From positions 186,001 to 250,000 of the forward strand of contig NZ_JANZKY010000002.1 of NCBI RefSeq assembly GCF_025770765.1: a stretch of 64,000 nt of DNA, read 5' to 3'. Position numbers and translations under genes: made by a program. Position 1 is the first letter of the stretch. Each line of letters opens with the position of its first letter. Below the pieces are notes generated by a model. It was given only the letters and a program-made list of their open reading frames with translations, had not been told where the DNA came from and made no database searches. Shown here in pieces: positions 17,395 to 26,639 of this stretch. The stretch is from Propionivibrio soli (lineage in GTDB: Bacteria > Pseudomonadota > Gammaproteobacteria > Burkholderiales > Rhodocyclaceae).

Positions 17395-20211
17395 ATGGAA
17401 CTCGCCAAGAGCTTTGAACCGGCCGACATCGAGCGTCGCTGGTACCCCGAGTGGGAGAACAAAGGCTATTTCGCCGCTGGGCTCGACGCCGATAAGCCCA
17501 ACGCTTTCTGCATTCTGTTACCGCCGCCGAACGTCACCGGCACCCTGCACATGGGGCACGGCTTCAATCAGGCCATCATGGACGCGCTCACGCGCTACCA
17601 CCGTATGCGCGGCGACAACACGCTGTGGCAGCCGGGTACAGACCACGCGGGTATCGCCACGCAGATCGTCGTCGAACGCCAGCTCGATGCGCAAGGCATT
17701 TCGCGCCACGACCTTGGTCGCGAGAGGTTCCTGGAAAAAGTCTGGGAATGGAAGGAGTACTCCGGCAACACCATCACCCGCCAGATGCGTCGCCTCGGCA
17801 CGTCGCCGGATTGGTCGCGTGAGCGTTTCACGATGGACGCCGGCCTGTCCAAGATCGTCACTGAGACCTTCGTCCGCCTCTACAACGAAGGTCTCATCTA
17901 CCGCGGCAAGCGGCTGGTGAACTGGGATCCGGTATTGCACACGGCGGTCTCCGACCTGGAAGTGGTGCAGGAAGAAGAAGATGGCTTCATGTGGCACATC
18001 CGTTACCCGCTGGCTGATGGCTCTGGCGAACTGACAGTCGCCACCACCCGCCCGGAAACGATGCTCGGCGACACCGCCGTGATGGTGCACCCGGAGGATG
18101 AGCGCTACAAACACCTGATCGGCAAGATGGTGAAGCTACCGCTCACCGACCGCGAAATCCCGATCATCGCCGACGCCTACGTCGATCTCGAATTCGGCAC
18201 GGGCTGCGTCAAGGTCACGCCGGCGCACGATTTCAACGACTATGCGGTCAGCCAGCGGCACAAGCTGCCGATCATTTCCATTCTCACGCTCGACGCCAAG
18301 ATCAACGAGAACGCGCCCGAGAAGTTTCGCGGCATGGACCGCTTCGACGCGCGCAAGGCCGTTGTCGCCGACCTCGAAGCGCTCGGCATTTTGGTCAAGA
18401 CCGACAAGCATAAACTTAAGGTACCACGTGGCGACCGCACCGGCGTCGTCATCGAGCCGATGCTCACCGACCAATGGTTCGTCGCCATGTCGAAGCCTGG
18501 TGCAGATGGCACCAGCATCGTCGGCAAGGCGCTCGAATGCGTCGCCTCGGGGGAGATCAAGTTCGTCCCGGAAAACTGGGTGAACACCTACAACCAGTGG
18601 CTCAACAACATCCAGGACTGGTGCATCTCGCGCCAGTTGTGGTGGGGCCACCAGATACCGGCGTGGTACGACGAGCAAGGCAATGTCTACGTCGCCCACA
18701 ACGAGGCAGAAGCCAAGGCGCAGGCGGCCGCCAAGGGCATCAGCGGCACGCTCACGCGCGACCCCGACGTGCTTGACACCTGGTATTCCTCGGCCCTGTG
18801 GCCGTTCTCGACGCTCGACTGGACACCCGAGTGGCCGGAAAAGTCGAACCCGGCGCTCGATCTCTACCTGCCGTCGACGGTACTCGTGACCGGTTTCGAT
18901 ATCATCTTCTTCTGGGTGGCACGCATGGTCATGATGACCAAGCACATCACCGGCAAGATTCCGTTCAAGCACGTCTACGTGCACGGTCTGATCCGCGACG
19001 CGGAAGGCCAGAAGATGAGCAAGTCCAAGGGCAACGTGCTCGACCCGATCGACCTGATCGACGGCATCGGCATCGAGGACTTGGTCAAGAAGCGCACCAC
19101 CGGCCTGATGAACCCGAAGCAGGCCGAGCAGATCGAGAAGCGCACGCGCAAGGAGTTCCCGGAAGGCATTCCGTCCTTCGGCACCGACGCGCTGCGTTTC
19201 ACCTTCCTCTCGCTCGCCAGCCCCGGCCGCGACATCAAGTTCGACCTGCACCGCTGCGAAGGCTATCGCAACTTTTGCAACAAGCTGTGGAACGCCACGC
19301 GCTTCGTGCTGATGAACACCGAAGGCCAGGATTGCGGCATCGATCCGCAAGCTGTGCCCGAGATGAGTCCCGACGGCCTGCACTTCTCGTTCGCCGACCG
19401 CTGGATCGTCAGCAAGCTGCAACGCACCGAAGCCGAAGTCGCGCAGCATTTCGCCGACTACCGCTTCGACCTGCTGGCCCGCGCCATTTATGAATTCGTC
19501 TGGGACGAGTTCTGCGACTGGTATCTGGAACTCGCCAAGGTTCAGATCCAATCGGGCGATGCCAATGCGGCACGCGCCACGCGGCGCACTTTGCTGCGCG
19601 TTCTGGAAACCGTGCTGCGCCTCGCGCACCCCTTGATTCCGTTCATCACGGAAGAACTGTGGCAAGCAGTGGCTCCGCTGGCACACAAGAAAGCCGCTGC
19701 CTCGGTGATGCTTTCGGCCTACCCCAAGGCGGATCCGCTGAAATTCAACGAAGCCAGCGAAATCAAGGTGCAGCAGCTCAAGGATTTGGCCTACGCGTGC
19801 CGTAATCTGCGTGGGGAAATGGGCATTTCGCCGGCGCAGAAGGTTCCCCTCATCGCGACCGGCAACGCCGAGGTTCTCGAGCGGTGCGCGCCGTATTTGA
19901 AGGCGCTGGCAAAGCTTTCGGAGGTGCAAATCGTCGACCGCATGCCGGAAGACGCCAACGCGCCGGTTGCGGTCGTCGGCGAAATGCGCCTGATGCTCAA
20001 GATCGAGATTGACGTGGCCGCGGAAACCGAGCGTCTGACAAAGGAGATCGCGCGTTTGGAAGGCGAGGTTACAAAAGCCAAGGCGAAGCTCAGCAACGAA
20101 AGCTTTGTCGCCCGCGCTCCGGCTCAGGTCGTCGAACAGGAAAAGAAGCGGCTCGCCGACTTCACGGCGACGGCGGAAAAACTACGCGAGCAACTGACAC
20201 GTTTGCGTTAA
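17395..20211 (+). CDS. valS: Valyl-tRNA synthetase
   Basis: ValRS (938 aa) charges tRNA-Val and edits misactivated threonine. The HIGH-type motif HMGH is at residues 52-55, inside [15 protein letters not shown]. The editing domain contains [24 protein letters not shown] is at residues 540-544. The anticodon-binding domain is followed by a C-terminal coiled coil ([20 protein letters not shown]...). Full family length. Codon choice looks more strongly biased to G/C third positions than in neighbouring pepA or lptFG, as expected for a highly expressed gene. Confidence 0.98.
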   Translation: MELAKSFEPADIERRWYPEWENKGYFAAGLDADKPNAFCILLPPPNVTGTLHMGHGFNQAIMDALTRYHRMRGDNTLWQPGTDHAGIATQIVVERQLDAQGISRHDLGRERFLEKVWEWKEYSGNTITRQMRRLGTSPDWSRERFTMDAGLSKIVTETFVRLYNEGLIYRGKRLVNWDPVLHTAVSDLEVVQEEEDGFMWHIRYPLADGSGELTVATTRPETMLGDTAVMVHPEDERYKHLIGKMVKLPLTDREIPIIADAYVDLEFGTGCVKVTPAHDFNDYAVSQRHKLPIISILTLDAKINENAPEKFRGMDRFDARKAVVADLEALGILVKTDKHKLKVPRGDRTGVVIEPMLTDQWFVAMSKPGADGTSIVGKALECVASGEIKFVPENWVNTYNQWLNNIQDWCISRQLWWGHQIPAWYDEQGNVYVAHNEAEAKAQAAAKGISGTLTRDPDVLDTWYSSALWPFSTLDWTPEWPEKSNPALDLYLPSTVLVTGFDIIFFWVARMVMMTKHITGKIPFKHVYVHGLIRDAEGQKMSKSKGNVLDPIDLIDGIGIEDLVKKRTTGLMNPKQAEQIEKRTRKEFPEGIPSFGTDALRFTFLSLASPGRDIKFDLHRCEGYRNFCNKLWNATRFVLMNTEGQDCGIDPQAVPEMSPDGLHFSFADRWIVSKLQRTEAEVAQHFADYRFDLLARAIYEFVWDEFCDWYLELAKVQIQSGDANAARATRRTLLRVLETVLRLAHPLIPFITEELWQAVAPLAHKKAAASVMLSAYPKADPLKFNEASEIKVQQLKDLAYACRNLRGEMGISPAQKVPLIATGNAEVLERCAPYLKALAKLSEVQIVDRMPEDANAPVAVVGEMRLMLKIEIDVAAETERLTKEIARLEGEVTKAKAKLSNESFVARAPAQVVEQEKKRLADFTATAEKLREQLTRLR

Positions 20212-20214
20212 GAG

Positions 20215-20778
20215 AGGGCCGACACCGAACGTAGCCTCCAGTACTTCTCGGACATTACCGATGCATATGCCGGCGAGCGCGTTTCCGTGGCATTCAAGGG
20301 AGAAGCTCCTTACGCGGCCCCCGACGTGATTGCGGACAACGTCCGTACTGAGTGTAATCTCCCGGCCTATCAGGGCGCGGCGTTTGAGCGGGCTGCCGAA
20401 GCTGCCGGTATTCAGATAGAGCGCAAAAGCACCAAGGACCTGCCTGGCGCACCTCGCGCCATCCGCTTGCAGATTCTCAACGCTCTTTCCGCCGGAAACG
20501 CATTTATGGGCCACCGGAAACAGGTGACCCTTACGGCCAAGCTATATCGCGATGGTGCAGAGGTTTCAACGTTCAAAGCGACGCGATAATCGATGGGAGG
20601 AATCGCCGCGGGATTCAAGGGATCATGTGCTGTCCTGGAACGCTGTGCGGACACCCTCGGCGAGGACTTGGCGCGCTGGCTGAAAGGGCAAAGCACTATC
20701 GTGGAACCGGCGGGGGACTCGAAAAAATCCCCACTTCCGGCGGTGGAAGCAAAAACGACCGCAGGAACGACCCTGTGA
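20215..20778 (+). pseudogene. Decayed gene for a small exported protein (in-frame stop, signal peptide lost)
   Basis: One continuous frame directly after the valS stop reads DAYAGERVSVAFKG...APDVIADNVRTECNLPAYQG...LNALSAGNAFMGHRKQVTL...STFKATR, is interrupted by TAA at 20587-20589, and continues in the same frame as SMGGIAAGFKGSCAVLERCADTLGEDLARWL. The two halves look like one protein: the GG-x-F-K-G-(S/T)-C-x-x-L-x-R-C block with a final DxxxWL is, as I recall, the usual C terminus of a small exported betaproteobacterial family. There is no start codon with a signal peptide; the first candidate is GTG at 20287. I therefore read it as a pseudogene. A sequencing error or stop readthrough would explain only the TAA, not the missing 5' end. 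Confidence 0.68.
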
Positions 20779-20812
20779 GGAGTCGTCGCTAAAGGCGCAT
20801 CCCTCGCGATCG

Positions 20813-21265
20813 TTACTTGCCGAGCGTAACGACGCGTCCTTTGAGGGCGACACCCGAGACCACGGCGCCGCTACCGCACATGTACTCGATCTCGCTGCTC
20901 CGCTCGTTGTTTTTGTAGTTGCTCTTGATGTCGATGATGGCGTTGCCACCCTCCTTGACTGCACGCTCCTGCAACTCAAGTACGGCACTCAGGAAGACCC
21001 ATTCGCACGCTTCCTTATCCGATTTTCCGAAGGCGTTCGTTTTCTTGTTCGTTTTCCACTCACCGAAGTCTTTCACGACGGCCGAATGCTTCTGATTTCC
21101 GAAGTAGAGTTTGATGTCCGGATTGAGTTTCTCCTTGGCCTCCGGCACGTTAAGCGCGTCTTGCAAAGGCCACATGGCTTGTTCATCTCGCGCTGCCACC
21201 GGACCAGCGCTCACGGCTAACACAGTCATCAAGACAGCCAGAACGGATAGCGGACGTCTATTCAT
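20813..21265 (-). CDS. Small exported protein of the family often mislabelled 'excinuclease ATPase subunit'
   Basis: The 150-residue protein has a clear signal peptide (MNRRPLSVLAVLMTVLAVSAGPVAA). The mature domain has KLYFGNQKHSAVVKDFGEWKTNKKTNAF, a SDKEACEWVFLSAVLELQERAVKEGGNAIIDI helix-strand segment, and ends GVALKGRVVTLGK. As I recall, such proteins are frequently annotated as excinuclease subunits; nothing here supports UvrA, since there is no P-loop. Two cysteines (CEW and YMCGSG) could form a disulfide. It lies 29 bases after the last ketosynthase gene of the aryl polyene cluster on the same strand, and could be read through from it. Confidence 0.78.
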   Translation of the reverse strand: MNRRPLSVLAVLMTVLAVSAGPVAARDEQAMWPLQDALNVPEAKEKLNPDIKLYFGNQKHSAVVKDFGEWKTNKKTNAFGKSDKEACEWVFLSAVLELQERAVKEGGNAIIDIKSNYKNNERSSEIEYMCGSGAVVSGVALKGRVVTLGK

Positions 21266-21294
21266 TTTCTTCTCCTTTCGAAACTCTGCTGTTG

Positions 21295-22503
21295 TCAGGC
21301 GGGTAACCGCCGAAATACGAGGCTCGCGTTGGTGCCCCCGAACCCCAAGCTGTTCGACATGATCGAATCGGCCTTTCGATCGACAGACTGATACAGGAGG
21401 GGCAGGCCGGCGCAGGCATCATCCGGTTTCTCTATGTTGGAGCAACCGGCCAGAAAGCCGCGATCGAGCATGAGCACGCAGTAAATCGCTTCGTGCGCAC
21501 CCGAAGCAGCGATCGGGTGCCCAGTCAAACCTTTGGTCGACGAAATGTAGGGGATGTCCCCGTCAAAAGTCTGGCGAATAGCTTGAAGCTCGCTGGTATC
21601 CCCGGCCGGTGTCGACGTTGCATGGGCGTTGATGTAGTCGATCCTGCCGCCGGCTTCAGACCACGCCAAATGCATCGCCCGCGCAGCACCTTCTGCAGAC
21701 GGGGTCACCATATCGGCACCATCGCAAGAGGCACCATAACCCGCGATTTCGGCATAGATGCGCGCTTTCCGTGCGACGGCATGGTCAAGTTCCTCTAGAA
21801 CGAGCACCCCAGCACCACCCGCGATGACGAAACCATCACGGTCGGCATCAAACGGGCGTGATGCGGACGCGTCGTTATATGCCGTCGACAACGCGCCCAT
21901 CGCATCGAACAGCGCTGTCGAGGTCCAGCGTACCTCTTCCGCGCCGCCGACGATCATTACATCCTGCTTGCCAAATGCGATCAGCTCGGCACCTTGCCCA
22001 ATGCAATGAGCCCCTGTGGAACAGGCCGAGGTTATTGAATAGCTGACGCCCTGGATTCCGAAGGCCGTCGACAGGCAAGCGGAGGTGGTGCTCCCCATCA
22101 CCCGCGGGACGATGTACGGAAGCACTTTGCCAAGCCCGCCCTCACGCAACTTATCAAGGGCGGTGAGGTGTTCGTAGGGGGAGCCGACTCCTGATCCAAC
22201 GACAAGGCCTGTACGCGGGTGCGACACGTCGAGCAACGTAAGCTGGGCATCGTCCAGCGCTTTTCGGGCAGCATGGTAAGCATAGAGAGACGCGTCGCCC
22301 ATGAACCGCCGCACTTTGCGGTCCGGGGCCGGTTCTCCGCCAACATCCGGAATGCCGGCGACATGGCTGCACAGACCGAGTTCAACGTATTCCGGGACTC
22401 GGACGATACCGGACTTTCCGAACTGCAATGCGGTCGTGACGGCGTCTAGATCGTTTCCAATACAGGAGACGATCCCCATGCCCGTAATGACGACTCGCCG
22501 CAT
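21295..22503 (-). CDS. Beta-ketoacyl-ACP synthase (FabB/F-like), last gene of the aryl polyene cluster
   Basis: This 402-residue condensing enzyme starts MRRVVITGMGIVSCIGNDLD at the ATG at 22503; an upstream in-frame ATG at 22527 lacks a matching site, whereas AGGA precedes 22503. The active-site Cys161 is in TSACSTGAHC, and the two catalytic histidines are in INAHATSTPAGD and KGLTGHPIAASGAHE, so it should be a competent KS I-type enzyme. It lies downstream of a secreted-protein gene and another KS. In aryl polyene clusters several KSs share starter condensation and polyene elongation; which step this one takes cannot be read from sequence alone. Confidence 0.93.
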   Translation of the reverse strand: MRRVVITGMGIVSCIGNDLDAVTTALQFGKSGIVRVPEYVELGLCSHVAGIPDVGGEPAPDRKVRRFMGDASLYAYHAARKALDDAQLTLLDVSHPRTGLVVGSGVGSPYEHLTALDKLREGGLGKVLPYIVPRVMGSTTSACLSTAFGIQGVSYSITSACSTGAHCIGQGAELIAFGKQDVMIVGGAEEVRWTSTALFDAMGALSTAYNDASASRPFDADRDGFVIAGGAGVLVLEELDHAVARKARIYAEIAGYGASCDGADMVTPSAEGAARAMHLAWSEAGGRIDYINAHATSTPAGDTSELQAIRQTFDGDIPYISSTKGLTGHPIAASGAHEAIYCVLMLDRGFLAGCSNIEKPDDACAGLPLLYQSVDRKADSIMSNSLGFGGTNASLVFRRLPA

Positions 22504-22535
22504 TGTTTCATCTGTCCTTCTGATCAATAGGCGCG

Positions 22536-22955
22536 TTACATTCTCATAAATTCTATTCGGATCGCCTCTTTCATCTCATTGACATAACCGTTGTAGCGAG
22601 GATGAATCGAAGGCTGGCCATCGACGGTGGCGTAGTTCAGGTTGATGCTGTCACGATACGTGAGGGAGTAACTCTGCGGCTTGTAGGCAATTTCAACAAA
22701 CATCGAGTGTCTGTCGCGGTTCCAACTCAACGACGCAATCATTTTCCCATCGGGCTGCTCGGTCACCACCCATTTCCGTCGTTCGGCGACGGCGCGGATT
22801 CCCTGCTTAACCTCGTCTGTCGTCAGTACCTTGCCGCTTCCGGTGGTGATGGGAACGTCGACATAGTTCACGATGGGTTCCGGAGCTCTAGCCGCGGAAG
22901 CACCACCTGAGAAGGTGAGGACGAAGGCGAACAAAAACCAGCTTACGAACTTCAT
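22536..22955 (-). CDS. Exported protein of unknown function within the aryl polyene cluster
   Basis: The 139-residue protein starts MKFVSWFLFAFVLTFSGGASAARA, a signal peptide with probable cleavage after ASA, preceded by GGGGAG. The mature part has VPITTGSGKVLTTDEVKQGI, AVAERRKWVVTEQPDGKMIASL, HSMFVEIAYKPQSYSLTYRDS and YNGYVNEMKEAIRIEFMRM. I do not recognise a characterised family; the alternation of strands and helices suggests a small alpha/beta periplasmic domain. It sits between two KS genes with 32 and 88 base gaps, so it is very likely cotranscribed. Confidence 0.78.
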   Translation of the reverse strand: MKFVSWFLFAFVLTFSGGASAARAPEPIVNYVDVPITTGSGKVLTTDEVKQGIRAVAERRKWVVTEQPDGKMIASLSWNRDRHSMFVEIAYKPQSYSLTYRDSINLNYATVDGQPSIHPRYNGYVNEMKEAIRIEFMRM

Positions 22956-23043
22956 TTTTTTCTCCCCATAAAATAAACATTCACCGGCACGCGAAACGGC
23001 AAAGCGGGCTTGCCGTACTGCGCACAAGACAAGCTAATTGTTT

Positions 23044-24264
23044 CTAGACGCGCTTGAACACGAGCGACGTATTCAAACCGCCGAACGCAAAATTGTTGCT
23101 CATCACAAACTCGGTATCGATGGACCGGCCTTCGGCGAGGTAGTCGAGCGTCGCACACGCCGAATCGACGTTCTGCAAGTTGATCGTCGGCGCAAAGAAC
23201 GCTCGGCGCATCATCTCGATGGCCCACCATGCCTCGATCGCGCCGCACGCACCGAGCGTATGGCCGAGGTAGCTTTTCATTGAACTGATCGGTTTGCCTT
23301 CGCCGAGAACGCTCGCCGTCGCCTGGCTTTCCGCGATATCGCCACGGTCCGTCGCTGTGCCGTGAGCACTCACATAGCCGATCGCCGCGGCATCGATACT
23401 CGCGTCATTGAGTGCCTGGCGCATGACAATCGCCATCGTGGCGCTTTCCGGCTGGGTAACATGTACGCCGTCCGAATTGCTGGCAAAACCAACGATTTCC
23501 GCATAGATCGTCGCGCCGCGCGCCCTCGCATGTTCATATTCCTCGAGCACAAGCGTCGCCGCCCCTTCTCCAACCACGAGTCCGTCGCGATCGCGATCGA
23601 ACGGCCTGGGTGTGGTGTGCGGCGAGTCATTACGACAGCTCGTGGCAAACAAGGTGTCAAACACCGCAGCGCTCGGCGCCGACAGTTCCTCGGCCCCACC
23701 GGCCAGCATCATCGCCTGTCGCCCGAACCGGATTGACTCGTAAGCGTAGCCGATCCCCTGGCTTCCCGATGTGCATGCGCTCGAGGTCGGTATGACACGG
23801 CCCTTGAGGCCAAAGTAGAGTCCTACATTCACCGCGGTCGTATGCGGCATCATCTGGATATAGCTTGTCGACGTAACACCCTGCATCGAGCCCGATTCGA
23901 GCATGTGCCCGAAAGTACGCACAGGCTCTATGCTTCCGGACGACGACCCGTAGGCGATGCCCATCCGGCCATCACGAATCGATGGATCGTCGAGCAGGCC
24001 CGCATCACCGAGCGCCATCTCGCTGGCCCGAACGGCCATCAGCGACACGCGTCCCATCGAACGTACCATCTTGCGCGGATAGTGGGCCGGAGTCTGGAAG
24101 TCGTCGACCGGAGCCCCCAAGCGCGTATTCAGCATTTCGAAGTAATCCCACTCCGGCATGCGTCGAACACCGCTGCGACGCGCTTGTAGGTTGCCTTCAA
24201 TCGCTTCCCAGTTATCACCCAAAGCTGTAATCCCGGCCATGCCGGTCACAACGACGCGCTTCAT
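23044..24264 (-). CDS. Beta-ketoacyl-ACP synthase (aryl polyene elongation type)
   Basis: The 406-residue KS starts MKRVVVTGMAGITALGDNWE; the ATG overlaps the ketoreductase stop (TGATG). Cys164 is in SSACTSGSQGIGY, and the catalytic histidines are in VSAHGTATDRGD and SYLGHTLGACGAIE. The sequence around the Cys and the IQMMPHTTAVNVGLYF segment resemble the KS that pairs with a chain-length-factor protein in aryl polyene systems. The likely partner here is the half-length KS-like protein at the head of the operon; this pairing is inference from known clusters. Confidence 0.92.
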   Translation of the reverse strand: MKRVVVTGMAGITALGDNWEAIEGNLQARRSGVRRMPEWDYFEMLNTRLGAPVDDFQTPAHYPRKMVRSMGRVSLMAVRASEMALGDAGLLDDPSIRDGRMGIAYGSSSGSIEPVRTFGHMLESGSMQGVTSTSYIQMMPHTTAVNVGLYFGLKGRVIPTSSACTSGSQGIGYAYESIRFGRQAMMLAGGAEELSAPSAAVFDTLFATSCRNDSPHTTPRPFDRDRDGLVVGEGAATLVLEEYEHARARGATIYAEIVGFASNSDGVHVTQPESATMAIVMRQALNDASIDAAAIGYVSAHGTATDRGDIAESQATASVLGEGKPISSMKSYLGHTLGACGAIEAWWAIEMMRRAFFAPTINLQNVDSACATLDYLAEGRSIDTEFVMSNNFAFGGLNTSLVFKRV

Positions 24265-24992
24265 CAAATCATTCCCCCATTGACTCCGAGCACCTGTCGC
24301 GTGATGTACGACGCATCGTCGGACATCAGAAACGAAACCGCCGCAGCCACTTCCTCCGCGCGGCCGATACGACGCATCGGAATCACGCGCGCCATATCGT
24401 CTATCGGCAGGTCGTTTGTCATGTCTGTCTCGATCAACCCGGGAGCGACGCAGTTCACCGTAATGTCGCGACTTGCCAGTTCGACAGCGAGTGCTTTCGT
24501 CGCCCCGATGAGCCCCGCCTTGGCTGCACTGTAGTTGACCTGCCCGCGGTTGCCAGCGACTCCGGACACCGACGCGACAGTGACGATCCGCCCACCTTGC
24601 TTGAGCCGCACGAGAGGCATGGTCAGAGGGTGCACAACGTTGAAAAAACCGTCAAGGCTCGTATCGACCACGTCGTCCCAGTCCTCCCCCGAAAGGGCCG
24701 GGAAGGCATTGTCTCGCGTTATGCCCGCATTGCATACGACGCCGTAATAGGCCCCATGCTTCTCAATATCGCTCTCCAGCAATCGGCGCGACTCGGCCCG
24801 ATCTCTCACATCGAAGGTCAGTACAGACGCCAAGCCGCCTGCGGCAGTAATCTCTTGCGCGACTCTCTCTGCTTCCGCCAACGCCTGACGGCAATGTACG
24901 GTGACGGCGAAGCCGTCGCGCCCGAGACGCAGGGCAATCGCGCGTCCGAGTCCTCGACTTGATCCCGTGATCAAAACCCGGCGTTGCTTCAT
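24264..24992 (-). CDS. 3-ketoacyl-ACP reductase (FabG-like)
   Basis: The 242-residue short-chain dehydrogenase should reduce the ketoacyl intermediates of the polyene chain with NADPH. It has the nucleotide motif TGSSRGLGRAIAL (residues 9-21), CNAG at 87-90, catalytic Ser in ASVSG, and Tyr154/Lys158 in NYSAAKAG. The C terminus ASYITRQVLGVNGGMI is FabG-like. It overlaps the dehydratase stop by four bases upstream and the KS start by one base downstream. Confidence 0.93.
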   Translation of the reverse strand: MKQRRVLITGSSRGLGRAIALRLGRDGFAVTVHCRQALAEAERVAQEITAAGGLASVLTFDVRDRAESRRLLESDIEKHGAYYGVVCNAGITRDNAFPALSGEDWDDVVDTSLDGFFNVVHPLTMPLVRLKQGGRIVTVASVSGVAGNRGQVNYSAAKAGLIGATKALAVELASRDITVNCVAPGLIETDMTNDLPIDDMARVIPMRRIGRAEEVAAAVSFLMSDDASYITRQVLGVNGGMI

Positions 24993-25450
24993 TGTTTGTT
25001 ACTCCGCATGAAAGTCTCGAAATCCTCGGGTTCATAGGCCTTGAGGACGGCCTCGGCCAGGGTTATGCCACCTGATTCGATGGTGCATTCGTACGCGGCA
25101 AGTCCCCCTGGGTCGCACATGATCTGAGTGGCACGTAACGTCAGGGGTGACCCAGCTACAAACGCTGCCGCCGACGACCTATAACTTCGGGTACCGAGAA
25201 GCGCTCCCATTTTTGGCGGCAGACCGGAGAGGCGCTTCTCTAGCGCGACATGGGCGGCGATCGCCTGTGCCATGAGTTCCAGGCCGATCCACGCTGGCAT
25301 ATTGCCGTCCGCATCGACGTACCAAGCATCGCTTCGCGGCGTGTACTCGGCCATCACTGTCGCTCCAGCAAAGTCGACAACTCGATCGAGCAGCAGGAGG
25401 CTGCCCCGGTGCGGAATCAGTTCTTCAATGACTGGAAAATCGGTCGCCAT
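24989..25450 (-). CDS. Hotdog-fold 3-hydroxyacyl-ACP dehydratase
   Basis: The 153-residue protein belongs to the FabA/FabZ-like hotdog dehydratases seen in aryl polyene clusters. It begins MATDFPVIEELIPHRGSLLLLDRVVDF; the PHRGSLLLLDRV segment carries the catalytic His. The helix MPAWIGLELMAQAIAAHVA includes the Glu expected at the second catalytic position. I chose the ATG at 25450 (AGAGGG upstream), seven bases after the preceding KS stop, rather than the ATG at 25474 inside that KS gene. It should make the conjugated double bonds with the ketoreductase. Confidence 0.88.
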   Translation of the reverse strand: MATDFPVIEELIPHRGSLLLLDRVVDFAGATVMAEYTPRSDAWYVDADGNMPAWIGLELMAQAIAAHVALEKRLSGLPPKMGALLGTRSYRSSAAAFVAGSPLTLRATQIMCDPGGLAAYECTIESGGITLAEAVLKAYEPEDFETFMRSNKQ

Positions 25451-25457
25451 AGGCCCT

Positions 25458-26639
25458 CTAGCGTCGATCGCCAATCAACAGCGTCGCATTGCTGCCGCCG
25501 AACGCAAACGAGTTACTCATGCATAGGCGCCGTGATTGCCGGCGAAAGGTCCCACCCTGGCCAACAGGCATGAAGCTCGGCAGACCCGGGTCCACCTCGC
25601 CATCCCATACATGAGGCGGAAGCCGATCGGCCTGCAGGGCTAGCCAGCAGAAGGCAAGTTCTGTGGCTCCGGCAGCGCCGAGCAGGTGCCCGGTCATCGG
25701 CTTGGTACCACTGGCCGGCACGTCGCCTCCGAAAACGCGGTGCATCGCTTTGGCTTCCATTTCATCGTTCTTCACGGTCGCGGTAGCGTGCATGTTCAGG
25801 TAGTCGACGTCTGCCGGGTCCAGCCTGGCGTCTGCCAGCGCCGCGCGCATGGCCGTCTCCGCCCCGACACCTTCTGGATGAGGTGCCGACATGTGGTGTG
25901 CGTCGCTACTTTCTCCCGCTCCGATGAACTCGATATCCGCGTAATCCCGGGTCATCAAAAACAGCGCGGCACCTTCGCCGATGTTGATGCCATTGCGGTT
26001 TCTACTCATCGGGTTGCAGATTCCGATCGAGGTCGACTCCAGCGCCGCAAAACCATTGACCGTCAATTTGCACAAGGAGTCGGCGCCGCCGACGAGGACC
26101 GCGTCGCAGAGCCCGTGACGCAGCAGGTTGCGGGCCGAAACGAAAGCTTTGGCACTGGAGGTACACGCTGTAGATACCACGTAGGCCGGGCCGGTGATGC
26201 CGAGGTACGCCGACAAGAAAGCCGCCGGCGTCCCGAGTTCCTGCTGCGTGTATCGATACGCCGATGGCAATTCGCCTCCGCCTCGCCGAGCAGCCACCGC
26301 AACTTCGCCTTCGGCAATACCCGATGTGCTGGTACCAAGAACGATGCCGACGCGGTGACGCCCACAGCGCTCGATCACCGCCTCGATCTCGGCTTTGATC
26401 TGATCCGCGGTCTGCATCAAGAGGCGATTGGTACGGCACGAAAACAGCGCAAGGGTATCGGGCAAATCCGGCAGTTCACCTCGAACCATCCCTACCCTCG
26501 CCACACGATCAGGAAGCCAACCATCTTCGACCACGAGGCCCGACGTATCGCCCGCAAAGAGCCGTTCAGCCACTTCCACCGCTCCGGACCCCAGCGCGTT
26601 GACGATACCTAAAGCGGGCAGAAAGAAACGGTCGCTCAT
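25458..26639 (-). CDS. Beta-ketoacyl-ACP synthase (third KS of the aryl polyene cluster)
   Basis: This 393-residue condensing enzyme has a divergent N terminus (MSDRFFLPALGIVNALGSG). Cys159 is in VSTACTSSAKAF, and catalytic histidines lie in LNMHATATVKNDEMEAKA and KPMTGHLLGAAGATE, so all catalytic residues are present. The ATG overlaps the DUF3261 stop (ATGA). In aryl polyene clusters this position and type often correspond to the KS that works early in chain building; that assignment is tentative. Confidence 0.9.
   Translation of the reverse strand: MSDRFFLPALGIVNALGSGAVEVAERLFAGDTSGLVVEDGWLPDRVARVGMVRGELPDLPDTLALFSCRTNRLLMQTADQIKAEIEAVIERCGRHRVGIVLGTSTSGIAEGEVAVAARRGGGELPSAYRYTQQELGTPAAFLSAYLGITGPAYVVSTACTSSAKAFVSARNLLRHGLCDAVLVGGADSLCKLTVNGFAALESTSIGICNPMSRNRNGINIGEGAALFLMTRDYADIEFIGAGESSDAHHMSAPHPEGVGAETAMRAALADARLDPADVDYLNMHATATVKNDEMEAKAMHRVFGGDVPASGTKPMTGHLLGAAGATELAFCWLALQADRLPPHVWDGEVDPGLPSFMPVGQGGTFRRQSRRLCMSNSFAFGGSNATLLIGDRR

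Noticed and set aside
18136-19929. 597-codon open frame on the minus strand inside valS
   Set aside because: It is an exact antisense shadow of valS caused by G/C-ending codons; the translation has no domain and is rich in Val/Arg/Gly without a ribosome-binding site.
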